Positions 34,038 to 43,797 of a stretch of 64,000 nucleotides of DNA are shown one piece after another. Position 1 is the first letter of the stretch; every line of letters begins with the position of its first letter. Made by a program: the position numbers and the translations under genes. The notes beneath the pieces are model-generated. The model searched no databases. It was not told the origin of the DNA and was given only the letters and a program-made list of their open reading frames with translations. This DNA is from Thermosporothrix hazakensis (GTDB lineage Bacteria; Chloroflexota; Ktedonobacteria; Ktedonobacterales; Ktedonobacteraceae): NCBI RefSeq assembly GCF_003253565.1, contig NZ_QKUF01000001.1, forward strand, positions 124,001 to 188,000, given 5' to 3'.

Positions 34038-37000
34038 ATGCCTTCGCTCGGTTATGTTCGCTTCCCTACCATTTATCATGATCTTATCGTTTTTGTTTCG
34101 GAAGACGATCTCTGGCAGGTTTCGAGCAAGGGAGGACGCGCAGAGCGCCTGACAGCAGGAACGGGCCGAGTAAGCCACCCCCGTTTTTCTCCAGATGGGC
34201 AATGGATCGCCTACGTGGGCCGCGAAGAAGGCCCGGAAGAAGTCTACGTGATGCCCGCTCAGGGAGGCCCGGCCCGCCGCCTGACCTTCGATGGCGTCTC
34301 CTGTCGTGTCGTTGGCTGGACCCCTGATGGTTCCTCCATTCTCTACACAAGCAACGCAGGTCAATTTCACCATGACTACAACGTCATCTATGCTGTGAGC
34401 CCGGAAGGGGGCGTACCGCACCTGCTACCGTACGGAATGGCAAGCGCGGTCTCCTTTGGTCCGGGAAAAGGGGTCGTGATCGGGCGCAACACCGAAGAGC
34501 CCGCCTACTGGAAACGCTATCGTGGCGGTAACGTCGGTCATCTCTGGTGCGATCCAACCGGAGAAGGAACTTTTACCCGACTTCTCAACCTCAACGGCAA
34601 TATCACCGACCCATGCTGGATTGGCGCCCGAATCTACTTCCTGTCCGACCATGAAGGAACGGGAAACATCTATTCCTGTACACCCGCTGGGGAGGACCTT
34701 CAGCGCCATACGGACTTTCACGACTTCTACGCCCGCCATCTCTCGACGGACGGAGAGCAGCTTGTCTTTCAGATGGCGGCGGACCTCTACCTGTTCGATC
34801 CACGTACCGGGCATGTACAGCAGGTTCCGCTCACCATGCCAGGCCCACGTACACAACTCAACCGTAAGTTCGTCGCGGCTGATCACTACCTTGATACGTT
34901 CGCGCTGCATCCACGGGGGCACGCCGTCGCACTGACCACTCGTGGCAAGGCCTTCACTATGAGCAACTGGGAAGGCGCGGTTGTGCAGCATGGCGAGCAG
35001 GATGGCGTACGCTATCGCTTCCTCGAATGGCTCAACGACGGGCATCGGCTGGTTGCGATCTGTGACGCTCCGGGCTATGAGACACTCGTCATCTTCAATC
35101 CGGATAGCGATGAAGAGCCACAAATGCTCACTGAGCTCGATCTAGGTCGTGTGCTTGAGTTTGAAGTATCGCCTACCGCCGATATTGTCGCGATTACCAA
35201 CCACCGCCAGGAATTGATACTTGTCGATCTGGCAACCAGCATGTCGATGATTCTCGATGCAAGCGAGCATGCACGCATCTATGATCTGGCCTGGTCTCCT
35301 GATGGGCAATGGATCGCCTATAGTTTCCCACTTTCAGGACAAAAGCGCGCGATCAAAATCGGCAATATCAATACCGGGGAAACGCATGTTGTCACCGATC
35401 CAGTGCGCTCCGACGTCTCGCCAAGCTTTGACCCGGACGGCAGGTTCCTCTACTTCCTGAGCTACCGTGTCTTTAATCCGGTCTCCGATAACATGCAGTT
35501 TGAATGGAGCTTCCCGCGCGGTGTGATCCCGTATGCGCTCCCATTGCGCAACGATATCCGTTCGCCATTCGAGGTTGAATCGCGGCTGTTGAAGGATCGT
35601 CAGCCCGACACGTGGAAGACAACATCTGCCTCTGTTGAAGAGACTATCCCCGGAGGCGAGAGCGCCGCACAGGAAGAAAAGGTGCTTCCCGCAACACCAC
35701 TTCATGAGGTGAACAGCGGCCCACGACGCACCGTGCGCATTCAATTTGAAGGCATCACCAGCCGCGCCGTACCCTTCCCGACCGGCGAAGCACGCTACGA
35801 TGGCATCCTTGCGCTGCGCGGTAAAGTGCTCTTCCTTGTCAGCGGCCTGAACGGTGAGCTATCAGGACCCGCGAAAGGCTGGGTTGAGTGCTATGACTTT
35901 GAAACACAGAACCTGGAACGGATTGCAGATTCGGTCAATGAGCTAACCCTGTCGCGTGACGGCTCCACGCTGCTGTATCGCTCGCGGACTCGCCTGCGCG
36001 TGCTGCGCAACTGTGAGAAGCCACGCTCCGAGAGCAATACCCCCTCGAAAGAAAGTGGCTGGCTCGATCTGGACCGGGTGAAAGTCTCGGTGCAACCGGC
36101 CAGCGAGTGGAAGCAGATGTTCGCCGAGGCCTGGCGTTTACAGAGAGAACATTTCTGGACCGAAGATATGTCCGGCATTGACTGGGATTCGATGTACGCC
36201 CGCTATGCGCCGCTGCTGGAGCGTGTCAGCTCGCGCTCGGAGCTCTCCGACCTGATTCACGAGTTGCAGGGTGAACTTGGCACCTCGCACACGTATGAAT
36301 ATGGTGGCGCGTATCGACAGGGTGTCTATTATCGTCAGGGCTCGCTCGGCGTCGACTGGCACTATGATGAGGCCACCGGACGCTATCGGATCGCCCGCAT
36401 TATCAAGGGCGACCCGCTGGACCGCGAGGCCACTTCACCGCTCACCGCTCCCGGCCTGAATATCGAGGTTGGTGATGCGGTGCTGGCGATCAACGGGCAA
36501 CGCGTCAGCGCACAGCGCAGCCCACAAGCCTTGCTGGTTAATCAGGCGGAGTATGAGGTTCAACTGACAATTGAGTCGGCAAAAACGGGCGAAACTCGCA
36601 TCGTCACAGTGCACGCGATCTCGCTGGCAATGGAGCGTGAGGCCCGCTACCGCGATTGGGTTGAGACGAACCGCCGTTATGTCCATGAGCGCTCGCAGGG
36701 GCGCGTGGGCTATATCCACATCCCGAATATGGGGCCAAAGGGCTATGCTGAGTTCCATCGCGGCTTTCTGGCTGAATATGATCGTCCCGGCCTGATTGTT
36801 GATGTGCGCTGGAATGGTGGTGGTAATGTCTCCGGCCTGCTGCTGGAGAAACTGGCCCGCAAGCGCCTCGGCTGCAAGATCTCGCGCTGGGGACAACCCG
36901 CGCCATATCCGAAAGAGGCTCCGCGTGGACCGATGGTCGCGTTGACCAACGAGCATGCAGGCTCAGATGGCGATATCTTCAGCCATGCCTTCAAGCTCAT

Positions 37001-37361
37001 GAACCTCGGTCCGCTCATTGGAACGCGCACCTGGGGCGGAGTGATCGGTTATACACTCAATCATCATCTGGTCGATGGCACCACCACCACGCAGCCAGAA
37101 TACGCGAACTGGTTCATTGATGTGGGTTGGAATATCGAGAACTATGGCACCGACCCTGATATTGAGGTCGATATTGCGCCACAGGATTTCGTCCAGGGCA
37201 GCGATCCGCAGCTTGATCGCGCGATCGAGGAAGCGCTGCGCCTTGCCAGCGAGCAAACAGTGCTCGAACCAAAACCGAGACGCCAGCCCCAACAGCGACG
37301 CCTCGGTATATGGACCCAGAGCGCGAAAACCGCGTCTACGCCAGACGAGATAGGGGCCTGA
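34038..37361 (+). CDS. tri: tricorn protease homologue (S41 family)
   Basis: A 1107-residue cytosolic peptidase that cleaves proteasome- or protease-derived peptides into short pieces. Two beta-propellers fill residues 1-660, with repeated DGQWIAY-type blades. Then come a helical cap, a PDZ domain (about 775-850: GDPLDREA, GDAVLAINGQ) and the C-terminal S41 core. The catalytic set aligns with Thermoplasma tricorn: Ser750-His751 in GTSHTYEYGG, Ser976-Asp977 in HAGSDGDIF and Glu1021 in QPEYANWF. ATG 34038 has AAAAGGAG 7-8 bases upstream; upstream in-frame ATGs lack sites. It is a single-gene unit, convergent with hutF. Confidence 0.92.
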   Translation: MPSLGYVRFPTIYHDLIVFVSEDDLWQVSSKGGRAERLTAGTGRVSHPRFSPDGQWIAYVGREEGPEEVYVMPAQGGPARRLTFDGVSCRVVGWTPDGSSILYTSNAGQFHHDYNVIYAVSPEGGVPHLLPYGMASAVSFGPGKGVVIGRNTEEPAYWKRYRGGNVGHLWCDPTGEGTFTRLLNLNGNITDPCWIGARIYFLSDHEGTGNIYSCTPAGEDLQRHTDFHDFYARHLSTDGEQLVFQMAADLYLFDPRTGHVQQVPLTMPGPRTQLNRKFVAADHYLDTFALHPRGHAVALTTRGKAFTMSNWEGAVVQHGEQDGVRYRFLEWLNDGHRLVAICDAPGYETLVIFNPDSDEEPQMLTELDLGRVLEFEVSPTADIVAITNHRQELILVDLATSMSMILDASEHARIYDLAWSPDGQWIAYSFPLSGQKRAIKIGNINTGETHVVTDPVRSDVSPSFDPDGRFLYFLSYRVFNPVSDNMQFEWSFPRGVIPYALPLRNDIRSPFEVESRLLKDRQPDTWKTTSASVEETIPGGESAAQEEKVLPATPLHEVNSGPRRTVRIQFEGITSRAVPFPTGEARYDGILALRGKVLFLVSGLNGELSGPAKGWVECYDFETQNLERIADSVNELTLSRDGSTLLYRSRTRLRVLRNCEKPRSESNTPSKESGWLDLDRVKVSVQPASEWKQMFAEAWRLQREHFWTEDMSGIDWDSMYARYAPLLERVSSRSELSDLIHELQGELGTSHTYEYGGAYRQGVYYRQGSLGVDWHYDEATGRYRIARIIKGDPLDREATSPLTAPGLNIEVGDAVLAINGQRVSAQRSPQALLVNQAEYEVQLTIESAKTGETRIVTVHAISLAMEREARYRDWVETNRRYVHERSQGRVGYIHIPNMGPKGYAEFHRGFLAEYDRPGLIVDVRWNGGGNVSGLLLEKLARKRLGCKISRWGQPAPYPKEAPRGPMVALTNEHAGSDGDIFSHAFKLMNLGPLIGTRTWGGVIGYTLNHHLVDGTTTTQPEYANWFIDVGWNIENYGTDPDIEVDIAPQDFVQGSDPQLDRAIEEALRLASEQTVLEPKPRRQPQQRRLGIWTQSAKTASTPDEIGA

Positions 37362-37369
37362 TCGGGTCT

Positions 37370-38680
37370 CTATCTCCGCTCGTAGACCTTCTGCCCCTGC
37401 ACCCATGTCTGGACGATTGCCTCGGAAGAGGAGCCGAAAAAGAGCGTGTCAAGGAAATCCTGTTGCGTCCAGCCCACAAGCGACGGGTGTTCGAGGTCGA
37501 CAACCACAAAATCGGCCAGCAGGTCAGGGGCAATGCTACCCGTTGCCAGCTTGAGCGCCACCGCGCCGCGTCGTGTGCCATAGTCCAGCAACAGGGGCCC
37601 TGGCGCTTCCAGTTCTCCCGCGACCAGTACCCGCCGTCGCTGATAGCGCATGCGCGCCGTATATTCTGCCCAACGCAGTTCCTCAATCGGATCAAGGCGC
37701 GTATTGCTATCCGAGCCAATGGACAGCGGGATATCGGCGGCCCGTAGCTCGGCATAGGGTGCGATACCATCCCCAAGATCTCCCTCGGTTGTCGGACAGA
37801 CGCACACAGTGCAGCCATGAAGCGCCAGCAGCTCTATCTCTCTGGCGTTGGCATGGGTCGCATGCACAATCGTGGTTAGCGGGAACAACGCTCCGTAGCG
37901 CTCTAGCAACTCAATCGGGGAACATCCATGTGCAAGTCTGCACTGTTCGATCTCGGCTACCTGCTCGTCAGCATGAACGTGCAATGGAAGCTGATAGGTA
38001 CGACAATAACGCGCGATCTCATGAAACCAGTTTCCCGGCACCGCGCGTACCGAATGAGGAGCCAGACCGATCAAAACGCCCTCCGAGCGCAACGCCTCCA
38101 CACGGGCAAGATAGGCATCCACCGAGCGATCACAGAAGCGTCTCTGCCCCTCTTCCACTGGCTGGTTAAAGCCGCCGCGAGCGTAGGCCGTCATCAGCAG
38201 CACCACGCGCAAACCGGCCTCTTTCCCGGCTCGAAGCACTGCCTCAGCCATCGCGTTTGGCTGCTCATAGGGCGTCCCATCGGGCTGATGGTGAACATAA
38301 TGGAACTCGCCCACACTGGTATAGCCATTTGCCAGCATTTCCCGATACGTCCGCAGCGCCAGCTCATAGAGCTGTTCGGGAGTCATGTGTTGCGCCTCTT
38401 CATACATGGCACGCCGCCACGTCCAGAAGGTATCCTGCTGCGAAAGCGGGCGATGCGTATGACCACGCAGGTTCCGCTGAAATACATGGCTGTGGACGTT
38501 CACAAAGCCGGGGAGCAGCGCCTTGCCGGGCAGACGAACCGCCGAGGGGGCCTGTAGCTCTTCATCGGTCAGGGTATTCTCGACTACCGCCGCAATATAT
38601 CCCTCATCGTTGACCGCGACCACCCTGTTCGCTTGAAGCCCTTCAGTTGTATACACATAGTCGGGAACAAGATACTTCAT
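37370..38680 (-). CDS. hutF: formimidoylglutamate deiminase
   Basis: Amidohydrolase of 436 residues that converts N-formimidoyl-glutamate to N-formyl-glutamate plus ammonia in the five-step histidine degradation route. Metal-binding and family motifs are present: PGFVNVHSHVFQRNLRG, WTWRRAMYE, GEFHYVHH, HVHADEQVAEIE, PTTEGDLGDG and GSDSNTRLDPIEELRW. All agree with HutF and not with guanine or cytosine deaminases. The rest of the hut pathway is not in the window, so the gene is isolated here. ATG 38680 has GAGGTGAGGAAA 5-8 bases upstream. Its stop is only 8 bases from the convergent tricorn stop. Confidence 0.88.
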   Translation of the reverse strand: MKYLVPDYVYTTEGLQANRVVAVNDEGYIAAVVENTLTDEELQAPSAVRLPGKALLPGFVNVHSHVFQRNLRGHTHRPLSQQDTFWTWRRAMYEEAQHMTPEQLYELALRTYREMLANGYTSVGEFHYVHHQPDGTPYEQPNAMAEAVLRAGKEAGLRVVLLMTAYARGGFNQPVEEGQRRFCDRSVDAYLARVEALRSEGVLIGLAPHSVRAVPGNWFHEIARYCRTYQLPLHVHADEQVAEIEQCRLAHGCSPIELLERYGALFPLTTIVHATHANAREIELLALHGCTVCVCPTTEGDLGDGIAPYAELRAADIPLSIGSDSNTRLDPIEELRWAEYTARMRYQRRRVLVAGELEAPGPLLLDYGTRRGAVALKLATGSIAPDLLADFVVVDLEHPSLVGWTQQDFLDTLFFGSSSEAIVQTWVQGQKVYERR

Positions 38681-38724
38681 CGTATTTCCTCACCTCATGA
38701 TATGGTTCCTCGTCATTGTACCAC

Positions 38725-41679
38725 TCATGCAAGCAGAGGACCGGGATCACCAATCAGTTGAAACGCGCCCCAGAAATAGGGGTGCAGACGATAGGGATGC
38801 AGTGAAGCCCGCGCCCGCAACAAAAACGCTCGCTGCGCCTGTGCCAGCGCTCCCGCCTTCGTCGCCCCTTGCAACAGCTGGCGATAGAACATCTCCATCA
38901 ACTCGGCGCTACTGGCATCGTCTACCTTCCAGAGTGTCGGCAAGAGCGAAGCCGCTCCTGCATACAGGAAGCCGCGCCCCAGGCCAATCACCTCATCAAT
39001 GCCACCAATACTCGCCCGTCCGGTCTCACACGCGCTTAACGTCAGGAGCGAACAGAGCGACAGGTCCAGGTTAAAGGCCTCGAACGTGTTCAATTGGCGA
39101 TCCGCCAGACTGATAAAGGAGAAATCGGGCGCGTCAAGCCGAAAGAGCCCATGCGCCGCGATATGAACCACCGGGCTATAGCTGCTTCGAGCCTGAAGCA
39201 GGCTAACCGTGGCCTCCTGATCGAGTACACAGGGAGCGTTCAGGCATCGGGCCACGACGCTTGCTTCCTCCCGCACAAAGGGCAACTGATCCGAGACCCC
39301 AAGCACCAGCGAATGCTGGATATTCTGTGGCGTAGCAGCGCTGCGGGCCCCACGCTGCAAGCAGATATCCAGCAACGTGAGCGAGGGAAGATAGGAGATC
39401 TGCACGCGCTCGACCAGAAAGCGTGTGCCGTCAAACAGACAATGAAAGGGGAGATAGTGCAGCATTCCATAGGGCACAACAATCAAATGGTCAACGCGCT
39501 GCATATCCACCACGACCGGACGAATGAGCAGCGCGTGCAGACGTTTCAGCAGGCCGAGCCCGTTTTCCTGCAATGAGGCGAACTCGCGCTCACGCTCCGG
39601 TAAGGTCGCAGCCTGGGCAGCAAGGTCAAGATTGGCCCGCCAGAGGGTCAGCAGACGCTCGAGCTGGGGACGCGCTCCCGAAACGCGCTCAACCTCGATA
39701 CCGTTACATGTCAGTTGAAAGATGAGAAGATCCTGCTCGGTCAGATAATATTCCAGAAGCAGCGTCCCTGAGGGCAGACAGGCCCAGTTCTCAAAGACAA
39801 CCAGATCGTTTGTCAGCGCGGGCGTCTGCAGCAACTTGTGAGCGGATGAAAGCCGAATCTGCTCAAGGAGCCGCTCTATTTGCCGCTCTCGTTCGCGCAT
39901 CTCCTCGCGTGCACGGACAGGACCAATCGTCCGAATGCGCATCAGTGCCGTATCGCTCAGATTCGCTTCGTTAACGGTCTCATACACAATGGAGCTATAC
40001 CATGCCTGTTCCTCACGCAGGCGGGCAAGCTCTTCCAGCAGCTCATCACTGACCTGTTCATCGGCGCGTAAACGGATGTCGATATTGTTGCGCACATAAT
40101 CACCCAGAACGCTGGACTTGGCCTTCTCCACATAGATAAAAGCCTGTTCCAGATAGCCGCGCTGCAAGGCCAGCTCGACCGCCTGCTGATAGATTGCGCC
40201 CTTGTCTTCGAGAAAGCTGGAACGCTCATCGAGAATGAGGCGGCTCTGAATCTCGTCGATGCCTTTGATTGCCAGATCGTAGAAGATTCCCGCCTCCTCG
40301 TCCTTCCCGGCACTGGCCGCAAGCTTGCCAAGCAGCGCATGGCAGCGATACCGGACCTCGAAAAGTTCCTGTTTCTCAGCCAGATCCAGCGCATGCAGGC
40401 AGAGTACACGCGCCGCCTCCGCTTCGCCCCGCACGTCTGCAATATGGGCCTCAAGGAGCATCGCCTGCGCCAGAAGCGGCACATCCTCCTGTTCAGCGAA
40501 GGCATCAGCGGCATAGCGCACCTCGCGCTTGCTCTCCTCAAACTCCCCGATTGAGAAAGCCAGTTCAGCGCGATAGAAACGAGCCTGCGCTGCAAGTCGG
40601 GTCAGGCCACGATTCAAGAGCAACGTGCTTGCCTCCTGAAGCTGAAGTGCCGCCTCCTCAAAAAGATGCTCATGAATGGCCGCCCGCGCCTGATACATCA
40701 GCGCCCGCGCAAGGCTATCATCCTGTCCCTCCTGCGTCCGAAGCATCGCAACCGCATCAGAGGCCATTTCATACGCCTCTTCGGTGCGGTTCAGTCGCAG
40801 CAGGCAGAGGCACATCTGCAACAACACTTCCGCCTCCGCGAACGTCATCTGATGCTCACGGAAGAGCGGTAAACAGCGATTATAGAGCATCAATGCCTGA
40901 CTGTAGCGCCCCTGAGCGGTATAAATATCAGCGATGTTCAGGTATTGCCGCGCCAGAGAGATCTCTTCTCGAGTGCCATATTGCTTAAAGGTCTCACAGG
41001 CCTCTTGATGCAACTCGACCGCCTTATGAAAGCGCCCAAGCGCCGCGAGCGCCATCGCTTTATTTGCCAGCGCCCGAGCAATCAGGCGGTCAACATTCAC
41101 CCCATGCAGCATATACGCTTCAATCGCGCGATCGTAGTACCGCAGTGCCTGCTCATACTGGCCGAGCTCAAAGTGAATAATGGCGGTATTCACATCAAGC
41201 TGACCGACGCGGATCAGATTGTTTGTCTGAAGAAAGATCTCACGCGCCGCCGCTGCGTCTCGGAGCGCCTCCGACATGCGATTGAGCCGCATACATGAAC
41301 TGATCCGCCCGAGCCGGGAACGCGCCCAGCCGACCAGATCATGCAACGCGAGAAACTCTTCGCCAGCGGCATCAAAGAAAGGCAGCGCCTCTTCATGCCG
41401 CTCCATGCCACGCAGGGCATCGCCTCGCGTCATCAGCCCGAGCGCGTAAAAGGAGCCATTGCCACTCAGTTCACCGATCAACAGCACATAGCCAGAGAGC
41501 ACAAAAGAGAGACTGACATTTTCCAGCCAGTAGCGGTCAGCGGCCATCTTGAGCGCGTTTACCAGTTGTTCCAGCGCATCCAGACTCATACGCGGCACAA
41601 GCTGCTGTAACAGGTGTCGTCCCTGATCCTCCCTGCATTTCAGCAGCAAGGCCGCAATTTCCCGTGGCGTCAATGACAC
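38725..41679 (-). CDS. TPR-repeat CHAT-domain (caspase-like) protein
   Basis: A 984-residue protein. Residues about 70-520 are TPR repeats (many A-x-Y/F-x-A helices, for example GQYEQALRYYDRAIEAY). The C-terminal third is a CHAT domain with the caspase dyad: His843 in VVHIAAHG and Cys884 in LTLSACETG. The domain also has VPYGMLHYLPFHCLF and the closing PYFWGAFQLIGDPG typical of CHAT. Such proteins are separase/caspase-like peptidases used in regulated signalling and conflict systems, with the TPR part sensing partners. The GTG start overlaps the TAG of the zinc-finger gene upstream (TAGTG), indicating coupling. It is the last gene of a three-gene unit with a sigma-like factor. Confidence 0.88.
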   Translation of the reverse strand: MSLTPREIAALLLKCREDQGRHLLQQLVPRMSLDALEQLVNALKMAADRYWLENVSLSFVLSGYVLLIGELSGNGSFYALGLMTRGDALRGMERHEEALPFFDAAGEEFLALHDLVGWARSRLGRISSCMRLNRMSEALRDAAAAREIFLQTNNLIRVGQLDVNTAIIHFELGQYEQALRYYDRAIEAYMLHGVNVDRLIARALANKAMALAALGRFHKAVELHQEACETFKQYGTREEISLARQYLNIADIYTAQGRYSQALMLYNRCLPLFREHQMTFAEAEVLLQMCLCLLRLNRTEEAYEMASDAVAMLRTQEGQDDSLARALMYQARAAIHEHLFEEAALQLQEASTLLLNRGLTRLAAQARFYRAELAFSIGEFEESKREVRYAADAFAEQEDVPLLAQAMLLEAHIADVRGEAEAARVLCLHALDLAEKQELFEVRYRCHALLGKLAASAGKDEEAGIFYDLAIKGIDEIQSRLILDERSSFLEDKGAIYQQAVELALQRGYLEQAFIYVEKAKSSVLGDYVRNNIDIRLRADEQVSDELLEELARLREEQAWYSSIVYETVNEANLSDTALMRIRTIGPVRAREEMRERERQIERLLEQIRLSSAHKLLQTPALTNDLVVFENWACLPSGTLLLEYYLTEQDLLIFQLTCNGIEVERVSGARPQLERLLTLWRANLDLAAQAATLPEREREFASLQENGLGLLKRLHALLIRPVVVDMQRVDHLIVVPYGMLHYLPFHCLFDGTRFLVERVQISYLPSLTLLDICLQRGARSAATPQNIQHSLVLGVSDQLPFVREEASVVARCLNAPCVLDQEATVSLLQARSSYSPVVHIAAHGLFRLDAPDFSFISLADRQLNTFEAFNLDLSLCSLLTLSACETGRASIGGIDEVIGLGRGFLYAGAASLLPTLWKVDDASSAELMEMFYRQLLQGATKAGALAQAQRAFLLRARASLHPYRLHPYFWGAFQLIGDPGPLLA

Positions 41680-42464
41680 TACCCGTTGAGAGGAATCTGC
41701 TCGACGACAATGGTGCCATCCGGAAAATGCACTTCCAGCGTATAAAGCGCGGGAGGCAATTCAGGGAAGATCACATTGCCCAGATCGTCAATTCGTTGCG
41801 TGTAGAGCGCCTCTGTTTCGTCGGAGAGCAGGGCAACAGGAATACCCTGCAAGGCTCCTAACGCCGCATCCTTGCGGGTAATCAGTCCGACCAACGTCTG
41901 ACGCCCTCCCGTTTCGCGTTCAAGCTGAAGCGAGATCTGAATAGCCCCTGCCTGATAGCGCCGCGGCCACTCGCTCGTCTGTACCGAAGCCTGACGAAGC
42001 GCATAGCCGCCATTGGCAGGCTGTGGCAGCAGGGTCGCAAGAATACGGCGCGTCCCTTCTTGCAGATCATGCAGGATATGGGAGAGCTGCACCCCGACCT
42101 TTTGCGCTTCGGGCAGGGGCTGATGAACCGCGAACAAGGGATCATTCGCGATCAGCGCCGTAAGCGCAGCGGCCTCTTGTGTACAGCGGGCACAGATGCG
42201 CAGATGCTCACGCAAGGCTGCTTCCTGCGTGCTATCCAGCAAGCCCATTTGATACTCGCCCAGAAGCAGACTCGGCGGACAATTCCAGCGGTAGAGCTTC
42301 TGCTGTAGCTTGGCATCCAGAAATTGGTATCCATTCACCAGGGCCGCACATGCCGAACAACGGGCAAGATGGCGCACCACGGCAGGACGAACCTGCTCAC
42401 CGGAGAGGTAGGCTATCAACTCCTCGTCACGAATAGCACCAGGTTCCTGACACTCCATGCACAT
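41679..42464 (-). CDS. double zinc-finger (anti-sigma-like) protein
   Basis: About 261 residues. Two HxxxCxxC motifs of the zf-HC2/anti-sigma type are visible: HLARCSAC (near residues 30-40) and HLRICARC (near 90-100), with an upstream Cys pair-like DEELIAYLSGE helix. No membrane helix is seen, so it is soluble. The C-terminal half is beta-rich with a PxLYTLEVHFPDG repeat-like end, resembling carboxypeptidase-regulatory folds, possibly a sensor or scaffold. It lies between a sigma-like factor (upstream) and the CHAT-TPR protein (downstream, overlapping start), fitting an anti-sigma role. The start is uncertain: ATG 42464 is chosen, with GTG 42491 and ATG 42458 as alternatives. Confidence 0.68.
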   Translation of the reverse strand: MCMECQEPGAIRDEELIAYLSGEQVRPAVVRHLARCSACAALVNGYQFLDAKLQQKLYRWNCPPSLLLGEYQMGLLDSTQEAALREHLRICARCTQEAAALTALIANDPLFAVHQPLPEAQKVGVQLSHILHDLQEGTRRILATLLPQPANGGYALRQASVQTSEWPRRYQAGAIQISLQLERETGGRQTLVGLITRKDAALGALQGIPVALLSDETEALYTQRIDDLGNVIFPELPPALYTLEVHFPDGTIVVEQIPLNG

Positions 42465-42627
42465 GTTCTCGAAATGCGTATTCCTTTCCACAGATTTTCA
42501 AGTCGGCAAGCTCGATCGTACTGGAACAGAAGCTCATACCAGTTCAAAATACAAGAACGTTCTTTTCTCCGATCACCTTAATAAACGAGTTCCTTCGCCT
42601 CTTTTGTGTTTCAGGCGAGCGTAAAAA

Positions 42628-43392
42628 TCAGAAATGCTGGCTACGCAATAAAGCGAGTAGACGGCGATTTCGACGCAGGCGCTCAAGCACATTGCGCTTC
42701 ACGCGATACACATCATCAACGGTCGGGAACAGGTGTCGATGCTGCGCGCTGATCTCACCCGGCTTCAGCCCCTGCACATAGACCAGATGGAGTAACAGTT
42801 GTTCCTCTTCACCATTGACCTCCGCCTGCACAATCTGCCAGAGATTGTGGGCCGAAAGTTGCGAAATCACATCCTCAGCCGGATCGCTGGCTGCCGGCTC
42901 CTGCTCGATTGATTCAAGGGTCTCTTCCAGTTGCCGCGCCTGACGCAGTCTCAGTTCGTCGGCCACCACGCTATGCACACACAATTTCAGATATTTCAAT
43001 AGAGCAGCCAGGGAAGCAAACTTCTGCATTTTCTCCGCGGTAAGCGCCTGAGCGAATTTCGCAAAAGCCGCGTTCACAAGTGCAGCGTTCCCTTCCGAAC
43101 CAAACAGCGCCGCGACGCTCTGATGCTGTGACACCCACGTCAGAACCAGAGGTGCATACTGCTGATAAATACTGCTCCATGCCGCCTCATCTCGTTGCAC
43201 AATGGCACGCCGGAACAGCTCTAAACAAAAGCGGTCATTTGAATCCCTTTGCCGTAAAAACTTGTTGGTCTCTTCCGCGCAACAGTGGGCCAAATCCTTA
43301 ACCGATAATTGCTGCGGATTTCGGGCATCGTTACCCCGATCTCTCATACCAGACTGCGCATCTGAGGAATGAGAGAGGTTCAGAGACTCCAT
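42628..43392 (-). CDS. sigma-70 family-like factor
   Basis: A 254-residue protein. The middle part is like sigma region 2 (FCLELFRRAIVQRDEAAWSSIYQQYAPLVLTWV, broken here for length by FRRAI and SSIY), and the C-terminal part (LLLHLVYVQGLKPGEISA, then VYRVKRNVLERLRRNRR) is like region 4. It lacks the extra regions of primary factors, so it is closest to ECF-type factors, though divergent. ATG 43392 has AGGAG 9 bases upstream. It is the first gene of the unit; a 160-base gap separates it from the zinc-finger gene. It may direct transcription of its own operon, but no target promoter was found. Confidence 0.62.
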   Translation of the reverse strand: MESLNLSHSSDAQSGMRDRGNDARNPQQLSVKDLAHCCAEETNKFLRQRDSNDRFCLELFRRAIVQRDEAAWSSIYQQYAPLVLTWVSQHQSVAALFGSEGNAALVNAAFAKFAQALTAEKMQKFASLAALLKYLKLCVHSVVADELRLRQARQLEETLESIEQEPAASDPAEDVISQLSAHNLWQIVQAEVNGEEEQLLLHLVYVQGLKPGEISAQHRHLFPTVDDVYRVKRNVLERLRRNRRLLALLRSQHF

Positions 43393-43797
43393 GCGCACAA
43401 GCTCCTGCTTCCAGAACTAGATAGCTCAACAGTTTGTTTCGCAGCAACCACTCAAGACTGCTGCAAGCCTTCCTCCCCTGCCTGGTTTGGAGGTGAGATA
43501 CGATTGCAGGCTTCATTTCTGGTATGGATCGTTAAAGCCCACACCGGGTACAAACAGACACTACGAACGGCGTTCAAAGAGAGTTCATTGTTGGCAGTTT
43601 GTGTTTATTATCGCATGTTTCAACTCTCCACCGCTAGTCTGCTCACCCTGAAAAACAACACCGCTTCTTTCCTGTCTGTTCGCTTCTCTGCGCCTCTACC
43701 GCTGTTTTACCCGGTTCCCTGACACAAGAAAATCCGCAGAATCGGGGATACTCAAAAAGAGGAGGGGCCAGAGGATCGCTCTGGCCCACAAAGAGGA
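43393..43797. other. intergenic region between the ALDH and sigma-like genes
   Basis: About 400 bases. It contains the terminator of the aldehyde dehydrogenase gene (43754-43787) and presumably the promoter of the sigma-like gene, for which no clear consensus pair was found. No gene is supported. Confidence 0.5.
43754..43787 (-). terminator. terminator of the ALDH/deoC transcript
   Basis: Nine-bp GC-rich stem (43765-43773 with 43779-43787), 5-nt loop, then CTCCTCTTTTT when read on the minus strand. It starts 10 bases after the ALDH stop. Confidence 0.8.

Noticed and set aside
36571..36795. Short frame inside the tricorn gene
   Set aside because: It lies in another frame within the PDZ/S41 coding region, with no independent support.
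43369..43722. 117-codon frame between the sigma-like gene and the ALDH terminator
   Set aside because: It starts inside the 5' end of the sigma-like gene on the opposite strand and has no ribosome site or domain.
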